Assembly: GCF_001971785.1 (NCBI RefSeq)
Contig: NZ_CP019389.1
Location: 755,001-819,000 of the forward strand
Length of the DNA: 64,000 nucleotides
Origin: Seonamhaeicola sp. S2-3
GTDB taxonomy: Bacteria; Bacteroidota; Bacteroidia; Flavobacteriales; Flavobacteriaceae
Direction: 5' to 3'
Below are positions 55,386-63,862 of the stretch, one piece after another. Position numbers and translations under genes: made by a program. The stretch's first letter is position 1. Each line of letters starts with the position of its first letter. The notes under the pieces were generated by a model. The model was not told the DNA's origin and ran no database searches. It saw nothing but the letters and a program-made list of their open reading frames with translations.

Positions 55386-56240
55386 TTAAACACCTTCATC
55401 AGTGTCTTCCATCCGTTTCAAAAGGTTATCGTTTAACGATGAAAGAAACTTAGCTCTGTTGGTTTTTCTTGTTCTAATTTCTAGGAATGTACGGCGATAT
55501 TGTCCTAAATTTATTTCGAAAATATTCTCAAAATATTCTGCTATATCTTTTAGATCTGCTGCTCCATTATTAAAAACACCTTCAGTATGTAATGCGTACA
55601 AAAGCTCAATTAATGCCACTTTTGGACTTGTCCAAATCATTTTCAAGTTCGGTTTGCGTTGTGATTTTTCTCCATTATCTTTATTTTCAATTATTACTAA
55701 TTGATTTTCTAAATACAATTGAATTAAATCGTTAGCCAATACTTTGGCTACCTTAAAATCATGGGATGTAGAAAAGCTCGTATCTGCTTCAAAATAAGAA
55801 TTATCTAGAGACATTTTAATATCGAACTTACTACGTAAAAAGTATTTATGATCTAGATAGGTACTCCCTGAACGATAGTATTTGTAAAACTCTAACTCAT
55901 TATCGAAGAAAGCTTTTAATTTAACCAGCTCATTGTTATAATACTTTTTTACAATACGATTTCCTCCATTTGGTCTTTTCATTTCAATTTTGAAAAGCGT
56001 ATTATAATAAATTAGTTTAGAGGTAAACTGTGGCTTTATTTCTTTAAAAAATTTAATTTCTTCTGCATCAGTTTTAAACTTTGTTTTTGACAGAAGCGTC
56101 CTTAATGAGTTTATTGTTTTTAAAATCACTTCTAAAGCCTTTTCACAACGAAGATATTGGTTATCTATTTCTAAATCTATAAAACTTAATTGATCGTTAA
56201 GTTTAGCAAGTAGGTTTGTGATTTTTTGAGTCAATTTCAC
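55386..56240 (-). CDS. rteC: RteC family regulator
   Basis: This 284-aa protein matches RteC, the regulator of excision genes in CTnDOT-like elements. Landmarks are the long N-terminal helix with FKTDAEEIKFFKEIKPQFTS, then YYRSGSTYLDHKYFLR, and a C-terminal WTSPKVALIELLYALHTEG followed by YFENIFEINLGQYRRTFLEI. The start is a GTG at 56240. In CTnDOT, RteC activates excision genes; here it is next to an excisionase-like HTH gene, consistent with the same role. Confidence 0.88.
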   Translation of the reverse strand: MKLTQKITNLLAKLNDQLSFIDLEIDNQYLRCEKALEVILKTINSLRTLLSKTKFKTDAEEIKFFKEIKPQFTSKLIYYNTLFKIEMKRPNGGNRIVKKYYNNELVKLKAFFDNELEFYKYYRSGSTYLDHKYFLRSKFDIKMSLDNSYFEADTSFSTSHDFKVAKVLANDLIQLYLENQLVIIENKDNGEKSQRKPNLKMIWTSPKVALIELLYALHTEGVFNNGAADLKDIAEYFENIFEINLGQYRRTFLEIRTRKTNRAKFLSSLNDNLLKRMEDTDEGV

Positions 56241-56399
56241 TTTATTTGATTAGTCATAATGCAACAGATGTTTCTTTTTTAAAAGATAAAAGCGACTGAA
56301 TACATTAAATTTCAAGTCGCTTTTAACAGATGTCTCCTTTTCAAACAGGCTCTATATAAAATCAATGACAGCGAAGCCAATGTAATATACAGTGCTTTT

Positions 56400-57155
56400 T
56401 TATCTATTCAATTCGTCTAATAAATGTGTTCTCTTTTTAAGGTATTTTAAAACCATATAACTTAGTCCTGTTAATAAACTCATTCCAATTAAAAAGTAGT
56501 TATAATCAGTTTCATTTTCTATAATCTCTCCTAAAATGTCAAAAACACAGAATATTAAAAACAAAGCAAAAAGTCCATTTTTTTCTTTTTTCAAGACTTT
56601 TCTCCAACTGAATGGAAGTTTAGATTTTTTAAAATTTTTAAAGTTTGGAATAAAAGTAGGTACATTTTTAGACCATTCTAAATATTGTTTTCCAAATTTG
56701 GTTCTTAAAAATTGTTCTTCTGCATACATAATTCTCTCATAATAAACCCAATAAAATAATGTAAATGCAACGATAAACCAAAAGTGTCCAGTTAGCATTG
56801 CTGGTCCTAACCACATTAAATAATTTCCAACATACAAAGGATGTCGAACAATAGAATACATTCCAGATGTGTTTAACGTATCTGCAACTTGTCCTTGTTT
56901 TGTGTTTCTACCAGAAGTGTTTTTAGGTGTATGACCAACAGTGTAAATACGAATAAAAAGCCCGATTAAGCTCACAATTAGAGCAAACATTTCGTAATAT
57001 ATTTCATACGGTGTTTCTTCTAAAATGAAAGTTTCGGGGTAAATTTCTGTTCGTAGATAAAGGGTTGTTCCGATTACTAAAATGATTAAAGGCAAGAAAC
57101 TACGATACTTAAAAAGCCAATTTCCTTGCTGTTCAAATTCTTCTTGTAATGCCAT
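56400..57155 (-). CDS. Isoprenylcysteine methyltransferase-like membrane enzyme
   Basis: This 251-aa protein has several membrane helices and the ICMT/PEMT core: SGMYSIVRHPLYVGNYLMWL, then FYWVYYERIMYAEEQFLRTK with FGKQYLEW. Bacterial relatives methylate small membrane lipids; some are lipid A phosphate methyltransferases. The substrate here is unknown. It is the last gene of the cargo operon with the sensor pair and TonB-dependent protein; the TonB gene is 73 bp upstream. Confidence 0.82.
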   Translation of the reverse strand: MALQEEFEQQGNWLFKYRSFLPLIILVIGTTLYLRTEIYPETFILEETPYEIYYEMFALIVSLIGLFIRIYTVGHTPKNTSGRNTKQGQVADTLNTSGMYSIVRHPLYVGNYLMWLGPAMLTGHFWFIVAFTLFYWVYYERIMYAEEQFLRTKFGKQYLEWSKNVPTFIPNFKNFKKSKLPFSWRKVLKKEKNGLFALFLIFCVFDILGEIIENETDYNYFLIGMSLLTGLSYMVLKYLKKRTHLLDELNR

Positions 57156-57228
57156 TATTTTTCTATTTTTGAATTAATACTATTTAAATTAAGGTGATAT
57201 TTGTTCCAATATTGCATACAGCGTTTCG

Positions 57229-59643
57229 CTAAAATTTATATTTCACCCCCAAAGTAATAACTTGTGTCTCATAATAGTTTGTTGATGTTAAATTAAAACC
57301 ATCCCCAATTATTGATTTTTTTATTCCAAAAGTGTTCAATAAATCTGTGGCAGATAATTTAATTTCTCCCTTGTCCTTTAGAACGTTTTTCTTTAGTCCA
57401 AAATCCACCGAATAGCGCTCTTTTACTTTTCCTTGTGGAATAATATTAGGCGCATAATAGACAGTCGATAATTGAAAATCTATTTTATAAGGCAATGTTA
57501 CATTATTATTCAACTTAAAATTCCAAGTGTTACTTTTACTTTCATCAAAATAGAAAGGTTGTGGGGATGGATAAATACTTGTTCCCGAAAAAGCATTTAT
57601 TTTATTGGTATACCAGTTAAAACTACCATTGATATCCCAATTATTTGTAACCGTTTGCTCAAGTGTTATCTCAAATCCTAAATTAGAACCTTTACCTAAA
57701 TTTTGAGGGATTGAATTAATAATGGTACCAGATGTTGTATCGTCATTTGTAAAAATACGTTCAAAAATATCTTCTATTGAACGGTAAAATCCAGCGAGGT
57801 AAACAGAGCCCTCCCTCCATTTGGTCTTGTAGGCCAACTCAAAAGTTTGAGTAAATTGAGGTCTTAAATACGGATTACCTGTTTTTAAAATTTCGGGGTC
57901 GTCATATTTTGGGAATGGTCGCAATTCAAATTCTCCAGGGCGATCAATTCTACGGTTATAAAAAGCTGAAATTTTATTATTTTTATCTGCTTTTAAGGTT
58001 AGCCTAACATTTGGGAAAAATTTAAAATAATTGTAAGCATCATTTTTGGAGTAATAAATGTTGGCCGGGTCAATATCATAATTTATTGTAGTTTGTTCCA
58101 CTCTAAAACCGCCTTCAATATCTAGCTTTTCCCCTTCATGTATTAAGTTGGCATATAAGGCGTAAACATCTTGGTTATATTCTGACCATTCTCCTAAATT
58201 TGGATCTAAAACCGAATTTGTTCCAGGATTTATCTTATAAGAAATAGGGATTTTTCGAATTTCTACTTTTGACCCCAATTCTATTCTACCAGACCTTAAT
58301 GGTTTAACATAATCTACATTTAAACCTGTGACAATTTCATCTACCAATAAATGTGTTTCGTCTGTTGAATTTCCTGTATCACTTGTATCTGTAAATGGGA
58401 ATAATTCATCTTCACCTCCTTTGGTATACAAAAGTCCCACATCTAAAGTATGTCCTGCTTGTTTAAAATTATGGGCGAAATTTGCAACGTAATTTATAAA
58501 GCGTGTATTTTCATCTTCTGCCCATGACCACAAACGTTTCCTACTGCCATCTAAAATAAAATCATAAGGAACATCACCTCTATCAATATGATATTCATCT
58601 TGAAATAGTGAGTACAAAGTTAATTTATTAGTGTCATCAATAAACCAGTCAACGCCTGCTTTTATATTGTACAGTTCTTGCGTTCTATTTTCTAAAAACT
58701 GAGACCTAATATTAGGGTTTCCGTTTGAATAAATACGTGTTATAAATTCATTACTATTAACTCTTTTTCTAACAATACCATCTGTCTGCAAAAATAAATT
58801 CACATTTTTTGAGTGATAGTTTAGGTTAAAAGATGGGTTTATTTTTGGAGTAAACGCATATTTATCCATGATGTTGGGAAGATTCGCTTTTCTGATATTT
58901 AATTCTCCAACACCAAAATTCAACCCTACATTTCCGTTAAACCCATTTTTATTTTCTTTTTTGTAAATAATATTCACAATTCCTGCCAAACCTCTAGAAT
59001 CATATTTTGCAGATGGGTTGTTAATAATTTCTATTCTTTCAATATTTGAAGCGGGAATATTATCAAGCCCCTTTTGGTTTCCAAAACCGGTAAGACTAGA
59101 TTGTTTCCCATCAATTAGCACGGTTACTTTATCACTTCCCCTTAGCAATATTTTACCTTCTGTATCTACGGTAACACCAGGCAGGTTTCTCATAGCATCC
59201 ATGGCAGAACCTCCTGCCTGTGAAATGTTATTTTCAATGTTGAAACTTTTTTTGTCCAGACTTGAACTTACTATGTCTTTTTTTGCTGTAATTACAACCT
59301 CGCTTAGGTTTTCTGAAGACTCTTTCAATTCAATTTTCCCAAGGTCAAACGCATTATTTAAACTACCTACCAAAACAGGAATTTCTTTTTCTTTATAACC
59401 AATAAATGATATTTTGACTTTATAATCCCCTTCTGTTAAACCTTTTATTGAAAACCTACCGTTTTCACCTGTTATTGAACCCGTTACCGTAGCATCGCTA
59501 TCGTTGGTTATAAGAATGTTAGCATAAGGAATCGGATTTTTTGTTGATAACTCTATTACTCTCCCTGATATAACGGCATTGCCTTGAGCATAAGATTGAA
59601 TGGTTAAGATTAACGTAATAGCAAGTGTAAAATAAAATTTCAT
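57229..59643 (-). CDS. TonB-dependent outer-membrane receptor-like protein
   Basis: This 804-aa protein has a signal peptide (MKFYFTLAITLILTIQSYAQ). A CarboxypepD_reg domain (AVISGRVIELSTKNPIPYAN, about residues 22-105) is followed by a plug (SAMDAMRNLPGVTVDTEGKI, ERIEIINNPSAKYDSRGLAG) and an outer-membrane barrel. The type is the flavobacterial OMP_b-brl_3 group. It ends with an aromatic residue (VKYKF), as expected for BamA recognition. It is regulated, presumably, by the two-component system encoded immediately upstream. The ligand is unknown. Confidence 0.88.
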   Translation of the reverse strand: MKFYFTLAITLILTIQSYAQGNAVISGRVIELSTKNPIPYANILITNDSDATVTGSITGENGRFSIKGLTEGDYKVKISFIGYKEKEIPVLVGSLNNAFDLGKIELKESSENLSEVVITAKKDIVSSSLDKKSFNIENNISQAGGSAMDAMRNLPGVTVDTEGKILLRGSDKVTVLIDGKQSSLTGFGNQKGLDNIPASNIERIEIINNPSAKYDSRGLAGIVNIIYKKENKNGFNGNVGLNFGVGELNIRKANLPNIMDKYAFTPKINPSFNLNYHSKNVNLFLQTDGIVRKRVNSNEFITRIYSNGNPNIRSQFLENRTQELYNIKAGVDWFIDDTNKLTLYSLFQDEYHIDRGDVPYDFILDGSRKRLWSWAEDENTRFINYVANFAHNFKQAGHTLDVGLLYTKGGEDELFPFTDTSDTGNSTDETHLLVDEIVTGLNVDYVKPLRSGRIELGSKVEIRKIPISYKINPGTNSVLDPNLGEWSEYNQDVYALYANLIHEGEKLDIEGGFRVEQTTINYDIDPANIYYSKNDAYNYFKFFPNVRLTLKADKNNKISAFYNRRIDRPGEFELRPFPKYDDPEILKTGNPYLRPQFTQTFELAYKTKWREGSVYLAGFYRSIEDIFERIFTNDDTTSGTIINSIPQNLGKGSNLGFEITLEQTVTNNWDINGSFNWYTNKINAFSGTSIYPSPQPFYFDESKSNTWNFKLNNNVTLPYKIDFQLSTVYYAPNIIPQGKVKERYSVDFGLKKNVLKDKGEIKLSATDLLNTFGIKKSIIGDGFNLTSTNYYETQVITLGVKYKF

Positions 59644-59709
59644 TATTTATTGTTTTGAATTGAACTCTACAAACATAAATTTCAATTCTGAAAACATTTA
59701 GAATGCCGT

Positions 59710-60993
59710 TTAAAACAAAACAATGAAAGTGTGCTTGTTGGGAAGGGTAAATTGATAAGATATTTTATACCCCAAAGTATCACAAATCTGTTTTACAATT
59801 GCCAATCCCAACCCAACACTTTCTATTTGTTGGGATTGTTTATAAAAGCGCTCAAACACCTTATCTTTTTGCAAAGAAATATTTATACCGGTATTTGTAA
59901 AACTAAGCGACCTATCTTTTAGAACTATTTTTATTGTACCTCCTTCAATATTATATTTTATGGCATTTCCCATTAAGTTAATAATGAGTGACTGTATCAA
60001 TTGTTTATTTGACACTATAGACTTTATGTTGGAAATTTCAGAAACAACATGAATCTTTTTTAAATCAATATGCTCTTTAAACATATCATAAATATCATCA
60101 ATAATATCTGGCACTATTACGGAATCTTTTTTATCAAATTGATTGTTCTCAATTTTAGAGAGCATTAATAAATTCCTGTTCAACTTTGTTAAAAGATTGA
60201 CATGTTTACTAATTTTATTGATTATTTCAGATTGATTTTCACTTATTTGTTTATCCTGTACTAATAAATCTATTTGATTTTTTATGACTGCCAAAGGGGT
60301 TTGTGTTTCATGGGACGCATTTTCGGTAAACTCTTTTTGTGCCCTAAAAATCTGAATATTGTTCTCTGTTAGTTTTTGAAGAGAATCGTTAAGCGTATTA
60401 AACTCTTCTATATCTGAAGGCACTGTTTCTATAGGTTGTACACTATCAATCTTGTAAGATTGTAATTTTGAAACAATAAAATAAAAAGGCTTCCATGTTT
60501 TTTTTGAGAAGTAATTATTCAACAATAACATTCCCGTTAAGAATATTAGAAAAAGAATAATTTGCACAAAAACAATGCCTTGGATTAAGTCTTCGCTCTC
60601 AACCAAATCCTTTCTAATTATAATTTTATACCAATTATTGTTCGCCTCAACTATAGACTTCAACTCTCTATAAGGTTCGACATGTTGCCTTGAAATTTCA
60701 TAAAAGTTATTATAATAAATGAAATCTTTTGGTAGATGATTTCCTGAAATTTGAGTGATGGAAATACCGGCACCCGTTTTTGATAAAGCTTCAGAAAATC
60801 GAACGATGGATATACTATCCATATCTTTCCCTTCAATTCCGTTAATGATATTTTCTTTTTGATAAATTAAAGTATCATCAACATCCGAAATCCATAAATC
60901 TTGTACTAGAAAGTAAAATACGGGAACATTTATAAAAAAAATAATGACTGAAAAAACTAGATATAATTTTAAGGTTTTATGTAAGAGTTTCAT
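59710..60993 (-). CDS. Membrane sensor histidine kinase
   Basis: This 427-aa kinase has two membrane helices (LYLVFSVIIFFINVPVFYFL and IILFLIFLTGMLLLNNYF) with a periplasmic sensor of about 110 residues between them. The HisKA box ASHETQTPLAVIK contains His228. The ATPase domain has NLMGNAIKYN, and GLGLAIVKQI as the G box. The H-box has ETQ in place of the more common ELR. The stop overlaps nothing, but the start overlaps the response regulator stop by 4 bp, so they form a classical pair. Confidence 0.92.
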   Translation of the reverse strand: MKLLHKTLKLYLVFSVIIFFINVPVFYFLVQDLWISDVDDTLIYQKENIINGIEGKDMDSISIVRFSEALSKTGAGISITQISGNHLPKDFIYYNNFYEISRQHVEPYRELKSIVEANNNWYKIIIRKDLVESEDLIQGIVFVQIILFLIFLTGMLLLNNYFSKKTWKPFYFIVSKLQSYKIDSVQPIETVPSDIEEFNTLNDSLQKLTENNIQIFRAQKEFTENASHETQTPLAVIKNQIDLLVQDKQISENQSEIINKISKHVNLLTKLNRNLLMLSKIENNQFDKKDSVIVPDIIDDIYDMFKEHIDLKKIHVVSEISNIKSIVSNKQLIQSLIINLMGNAIKYNIEGGTIKIVLKDRSLSFTNTGINISLQKDKVFERFYKQSQQIESVGLGLAIVKQICDTLGYKISYQFTLPNKHTFIVLF

Positions 60994-61676
60994 GACTGTT
61001 CTGCTTCAAATTTATAGCCCATCCCATAAATTGTTTTGATGTAACCAATGCACCCAGCCTCTTTGAGTTTTTTCTTCAAATTTTTAATATGTGCATAAAT
61101 AACATCGAAATTATCAAACATATCGGCATGGTCTCCCATTAAATGTTCTGCAATAGTACTTTTGGTTAAAACCCTTTTGGGTGCCGACATAAAAAACAGA
61201 AGAAGTTCATATTCTTTTGGGGACAATCTTTCAACTGGTCTTTTATTAAAAAAAATAGTTTTTTCTATAAGATTAACACTAATCCCTCCCAAATTAAGTA
61301 GATTATTTCCGTTAAATTTTCGTCTGCGAACAACTGCCATAATTCGCATTGACAATTCTGCCAAATGAAATGGTTTAACCAGATAATCATCAGCTCCAAT
61401 TACAAGACCTTTTAATCTATCATCTAGAGAATCTTTGGCCGAAATAATTATTACCCCATCTTGCTTATGGTTCTTTTTTAATGATTCTAAAATAGAAAAA
61501 CCATTACCATCTGGAAGAGATATATCTAGTAATATACAGTCATATTCATAAAGCTCTATCTTCTCAATAGCCTTTTCAACGGTATATGCAGTTTCACAAA
61601 TGTAGCCTTCGGCAGAAAGATATTTTTCAATACTTTCAGCTAAATCATAATTATCTTCAATTAAGAGAACTTTCAT
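60990..61676 (-). CDS. OmpR-type response regulator
   Basis: This 228-aa regulator has a receiver domain (VLLIEDNYDLAESIEKYL, phospho-acceptor Asp51 in DCILLDISLPDGNG, and Lys in DDYLVKPFH). A PhoB-type winged-helix output domain follows (RLSPKEYELLLFFMSAPKRV, YIKTIYGMGYKFE). It is first in a four-gene set with the histidine kinase, TonB-dependent protein and ICMT-like enzyme, all on the same strand, which it is expected to control. Confidence 0.93.
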   Translation of the reverse strand: MKVLLIEDNYDLAESIEKYLSAEGYICETAYTVEKAIEKIELYEYDCILLDISLPDGNGFSILESLKKNHKQDGVIIISAKDSLDDRLKGLVIGADDYLVKPFHLAELSMRIMAVVRRRKFNGNNLLNLGGISVNLIEKTIFFNKRPVERLSPKEYELLLFFMSAPKRVLTKSTIAEHLMGDHADMFDNFDVIYAHIKNLKKKLKEAGCIGYIKTIYGMGYKFEAEQS

Positions 61677-61796
61677 TTGAAAAATGGTGTTAATTTAAAC
61701 AGCTGCTCTTTTGAAAAGCTACATTTTATAAAATTTTTATAATCCTCAAAGTTAATGGATTTCTTACTTAAAAAACAAGACTAACGTAATTGATCC

Positions 61797-63077
61797 TCAT
61801 GAAATTTCTTGGTTTCCATTATTATTATTATTTTCCGCATAAAGTTTCTTTCTGAGCAATTGCATATCCTCACTAACTTTACGTTCAATTACTCTAGCAT
61901 ATATTTGGGTAGTTGCAATTTTTGAATGGCCAAGTAATTTTGACACTGTTTCTATGGGCACACCATTGCTTAAAGTTATGGTAGTTGCGAAAGTGTGACG
62001 AGCTATATGAAAAGTTAGATTCTTTTTGATTTTGCATAAATCCGCAATTTCTTTTAAATATGAGTTGAGCTTTTGATTTGAAATATTAGGGAATAAGGTT
62101 TTCGTTTTCTTGGTTTTAATATGGTCTTTATATTTCTCTATTAATTCTTCAGCAATTGGAAGTAATGGAATTTTTACTTTGTTATGTGTTTTTTGTCTAT
62201 TGGTGATTATCCATTTGCCACCATCAATACCAAACGTAATATTATCTTCGTTGAGGTTCATGACATCAATGTATGATAAACCAGAATAGCAACTAAAAAC
62301 AAACAAATCCTTAACGAGCTCTAGTCTTTCTATTTCAAATTCTTTTTCGATAATAGATTGCAATTCATCCTCACTTAAAAACTCACGTTCATTTTTGATA
62401 TACGTTGGTTTGAATTTTATGAAGGGATCTTTATCTATCCATTCCATTTTATAAGCTAATGTTACCATTTTACGAAGTCGTTGAATATGTTTCATAACAG
62501 TATTGTTTTCCATTTTCTTCTGATGGTCTTCTGGAACATATGAGCGTAAGAATTTTTCAAAATCCACTAAAAAAAGATATGTTAATTGAGATAAATAGAT
62601 GTCTTGTATTTTCTTTTTGGTAAGAAATAGTTTGATATACTTTTGAGTCGTGAAATAATTCTTTAAAGTTCCATAACTTAAAGATTCACTCATTTGGGTG
62701 TTGTGATAGTCTACTAGCGTTAGCAAAGAGTACTCTTCGTTATCTTCTCCTAAAAAACGAGCTTTTATAGATTGTGCACAGATAAAAGCTTTTTCTTTTA
62801 CAAGTTCGTCATGAGCTTCGTGAATTCTATTTTTAACCAGGTCTAAATACCTGTTGAGTAGTCTTGATTCTTGTTTGTTCCCTCTTGCTCTTCCTTTATT
62901 GGAATCCCATTCAGATACAATTACTTTTCGTTGCAAACTGATATTTGCTCGTTTACCATTAACTGTTATTCTAGCATAAACAGAAACTTGGTTATTAATT
63001 TTACGTGTAGCACTTACCCAAAATGATAACCTAAAGGTGGTTTGTGATTGCATAGTTGTCGTCTTTTTGTTAAACAT
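61797..63077 (-). CDS. Tyrosine site-specific integrase
   Basis: This 426-aa integrase has the N-terminal arm-binding/SAM-like layout of Bacteroidota integrases (FRLSFWVSATRKINNQVSVY) and a C-terminal catalytic domain. Visible residues are His357 and Arg360 in HIARHTF, His384 in LLGHSKIATT and nucleophile Tyr393 in TTQIYARV. At the first Arg position it has SGLSYIDVM (Ser268), as in IntDOT, where Ser replaces the canonical Arg. The att core lies 207 bp beyond its start codon. It should catalyse integration into the tRNA 3' end. A shorter start at codon 9 is possible. Confidence 0.93.
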   Translation of the reverse strand: MFNKKTTTMQSQTTFRLSFWVSATRKINNQVSVYARITVNGKRANISLQRKVIVSEWDSNKGRARGNKQESRLLNRYLDLVKNRIHEAHDELVKEKAFICAQSIKARFLGEDNEEYSLLTLVDYHNTQMSESLSYGTLKNYFTTQKYIKLFLTKKKIQDIYLSQLTYLFLVDFEKFLRSYVPEDHQKKMENNTVMKHIQRLRKMVTLAYKMEWIDKDPFIKFKPTYIKNEREFLSEDELQSIIEKEFEIERLELVKDLFVFSCYSGLSYIDVMNLNEDNITFGIDGGKWIITNRQKTHNKVKIPLLPIAEELIEKYKDHIKTKKTKTLFPNISNQKLNSYLKEIADLCKIKKNLTFHIARHTFATTITLSNGVPIETVSKLLGHSKIATTQIYARVIERKVSEDMQLLRKKLYAENNNNNGNQEIS

Positions 63078-63130
63078 TCATCGAGACGAAAGTCAAATCA
63101 ACTATTTCAATTACAGCATTTTAAGCATCT

Positions 63131-63184
63131 ATTCGGTTAACACTTTTTTACTTTGCTAACTGTTAACCGAATTGTTAACCGAAT
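63131..63184. repeat. TGTTAACCGAAT repeats upstream of the integrase (copy 3)
   Basis: TGTTAACCGAAT occurs twice in tandem on the plus strand (63161-63172 and 63173-63184) and once on the minus strand (63131-63142). The tandem pair is the third instance of TGnnnACCGAATTGnnnACC. They lie between the integrase start and the att core and are candidate arm-type integrase sites or operators. Confidence 0.6.
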
Positions 63185-63226
63185 TAAACTATATTAATTC
63201 AATTCTTATGATAGTCTAAAAACCAT

Positions 63227-63260
63227 AAAACCTTGTAAATCACACAATTTACAAGGTTTT
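63227..63260. terminator. Hairpin next to the right att site
   Basis: AAAACCTTGTAAAT pairs perfectly with ATTTACAAGGTTTT around a CACACA loop, a 14-bp stem flanked by A and T tracts. It matches in design the hairpin near the left att core and may insulate the integrase from neighbouring transcription. Confidence 0.7.
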
Positions 63261-63283
63261 AGTTTTCTTTGGTATTAATTTTA

Positions 63284-63299
63284 GTCGGGGTGGCAGGAT
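63284..63299 (+). repeat. Right att core (tRNA 3'-end direct repeat)
   Basis: This is the second copy of GTCGGGGTGGCAGGAT, extended here by TC, so on the minus strand it reads GAATCCTGCCACCCCGAC. The match to a tRNA stops there; the following bases (TGAAAAAAAACCC) are not tRNA. The 245 bp between this site and the IS3-like fragment hold no gene. Confidence 0.75.
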
Positions 63300-63544
63300 T
63301 CTGAAAAAAAACCCAAACCACTGTATTCCAAAAGTTTATAATCACTATTTTCAACTAGGACACTCTATAGGACATAGCCAATTGAGTTTGAGACATTCAC
63401 TCATCAAATTTAGTCAAAATACTAGAATTAAGACTACTTCAACTCAATTTTAAGTAAATTATCCATTAAAATTTTATATTTAAAAACATATAAATTATTT
63501 TTAGAGCACTGAACTATATCTAATATTGAAAGGCCTCCAATTGA

Positions 63545-63862
63545 AACCTTCAACATAAAATAGCACAACAAGATGTGTTGTTTTCTAATTCTATGATTGA
63601 GGCTTTTAATAAAGTGATGAAACACCAATTTCTGTACCCCAAACATATTAATTCCCTAACTAAGCTTGAAGCAGTACTTAGTCATGCTATCGATACATAC
63701 AACAATCAACGCCCACAGCTAAACTTAAACGAAAACACGCTTTTGAAGTTTTTAATAACTCTTCTATCGATTTTAGCTCCTACTCTAATAAATTTAAAGC
63801 TCAAGGACAGTAGTTAGGATAGCCCAAAACAGAAATACTTACTGTAAACTATGCTTATAAAG
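63545..63862 (+). pseudogene. Decayed IS3-type transposase fragment
   Basis: The frame NLQHKIAQQDVLFSNSMIEA, continuing FNKVMKHQFLYPKHINSLTK and TYNNQRPQLNLN, is the C-terminal part of an rve/DDE IS3-family transposase, with its N-terminal two-thirds missing. After LNLNENT the frame shifts: a neighbouring frame continues FEVFNNSSIDFSSYSNKFKA and then meets stops (TAG at 63815 and soon after). Together, the truncation, frameshift and stops make it a dead remnant. The last 138 bp of the window contain no recognisable gene. Confidence 0.75.

Larger units (their letters stand above)
43563..63299. mobile_element. 19.7-kb integrative genomic island
   Basis: The region is bounded by a 16-bp direct repeat derived from a tRNA 3' end, with a tyrosine integrase at its right end and TGnnnACCGAAT repeats inside both ends. 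It carries excision and replication control genes (HTH, RteC, wHTH, DnaC-like ATPase). It also holds an AbiE-STAND defence operon, a phage-like DUF5675 cassette and a sensor/TonB cargo. I see no relaxase, coupling protein or Tra genes, so it is more likely mobilizable or satellite-like than a self-transmissible ICE. Confidence 0.75.

Noticed and set aside
63434-63646. 70-codon minus-strand frame
   Set aside because: It runs antisense to the IS3 remnant and has no family resemblance.
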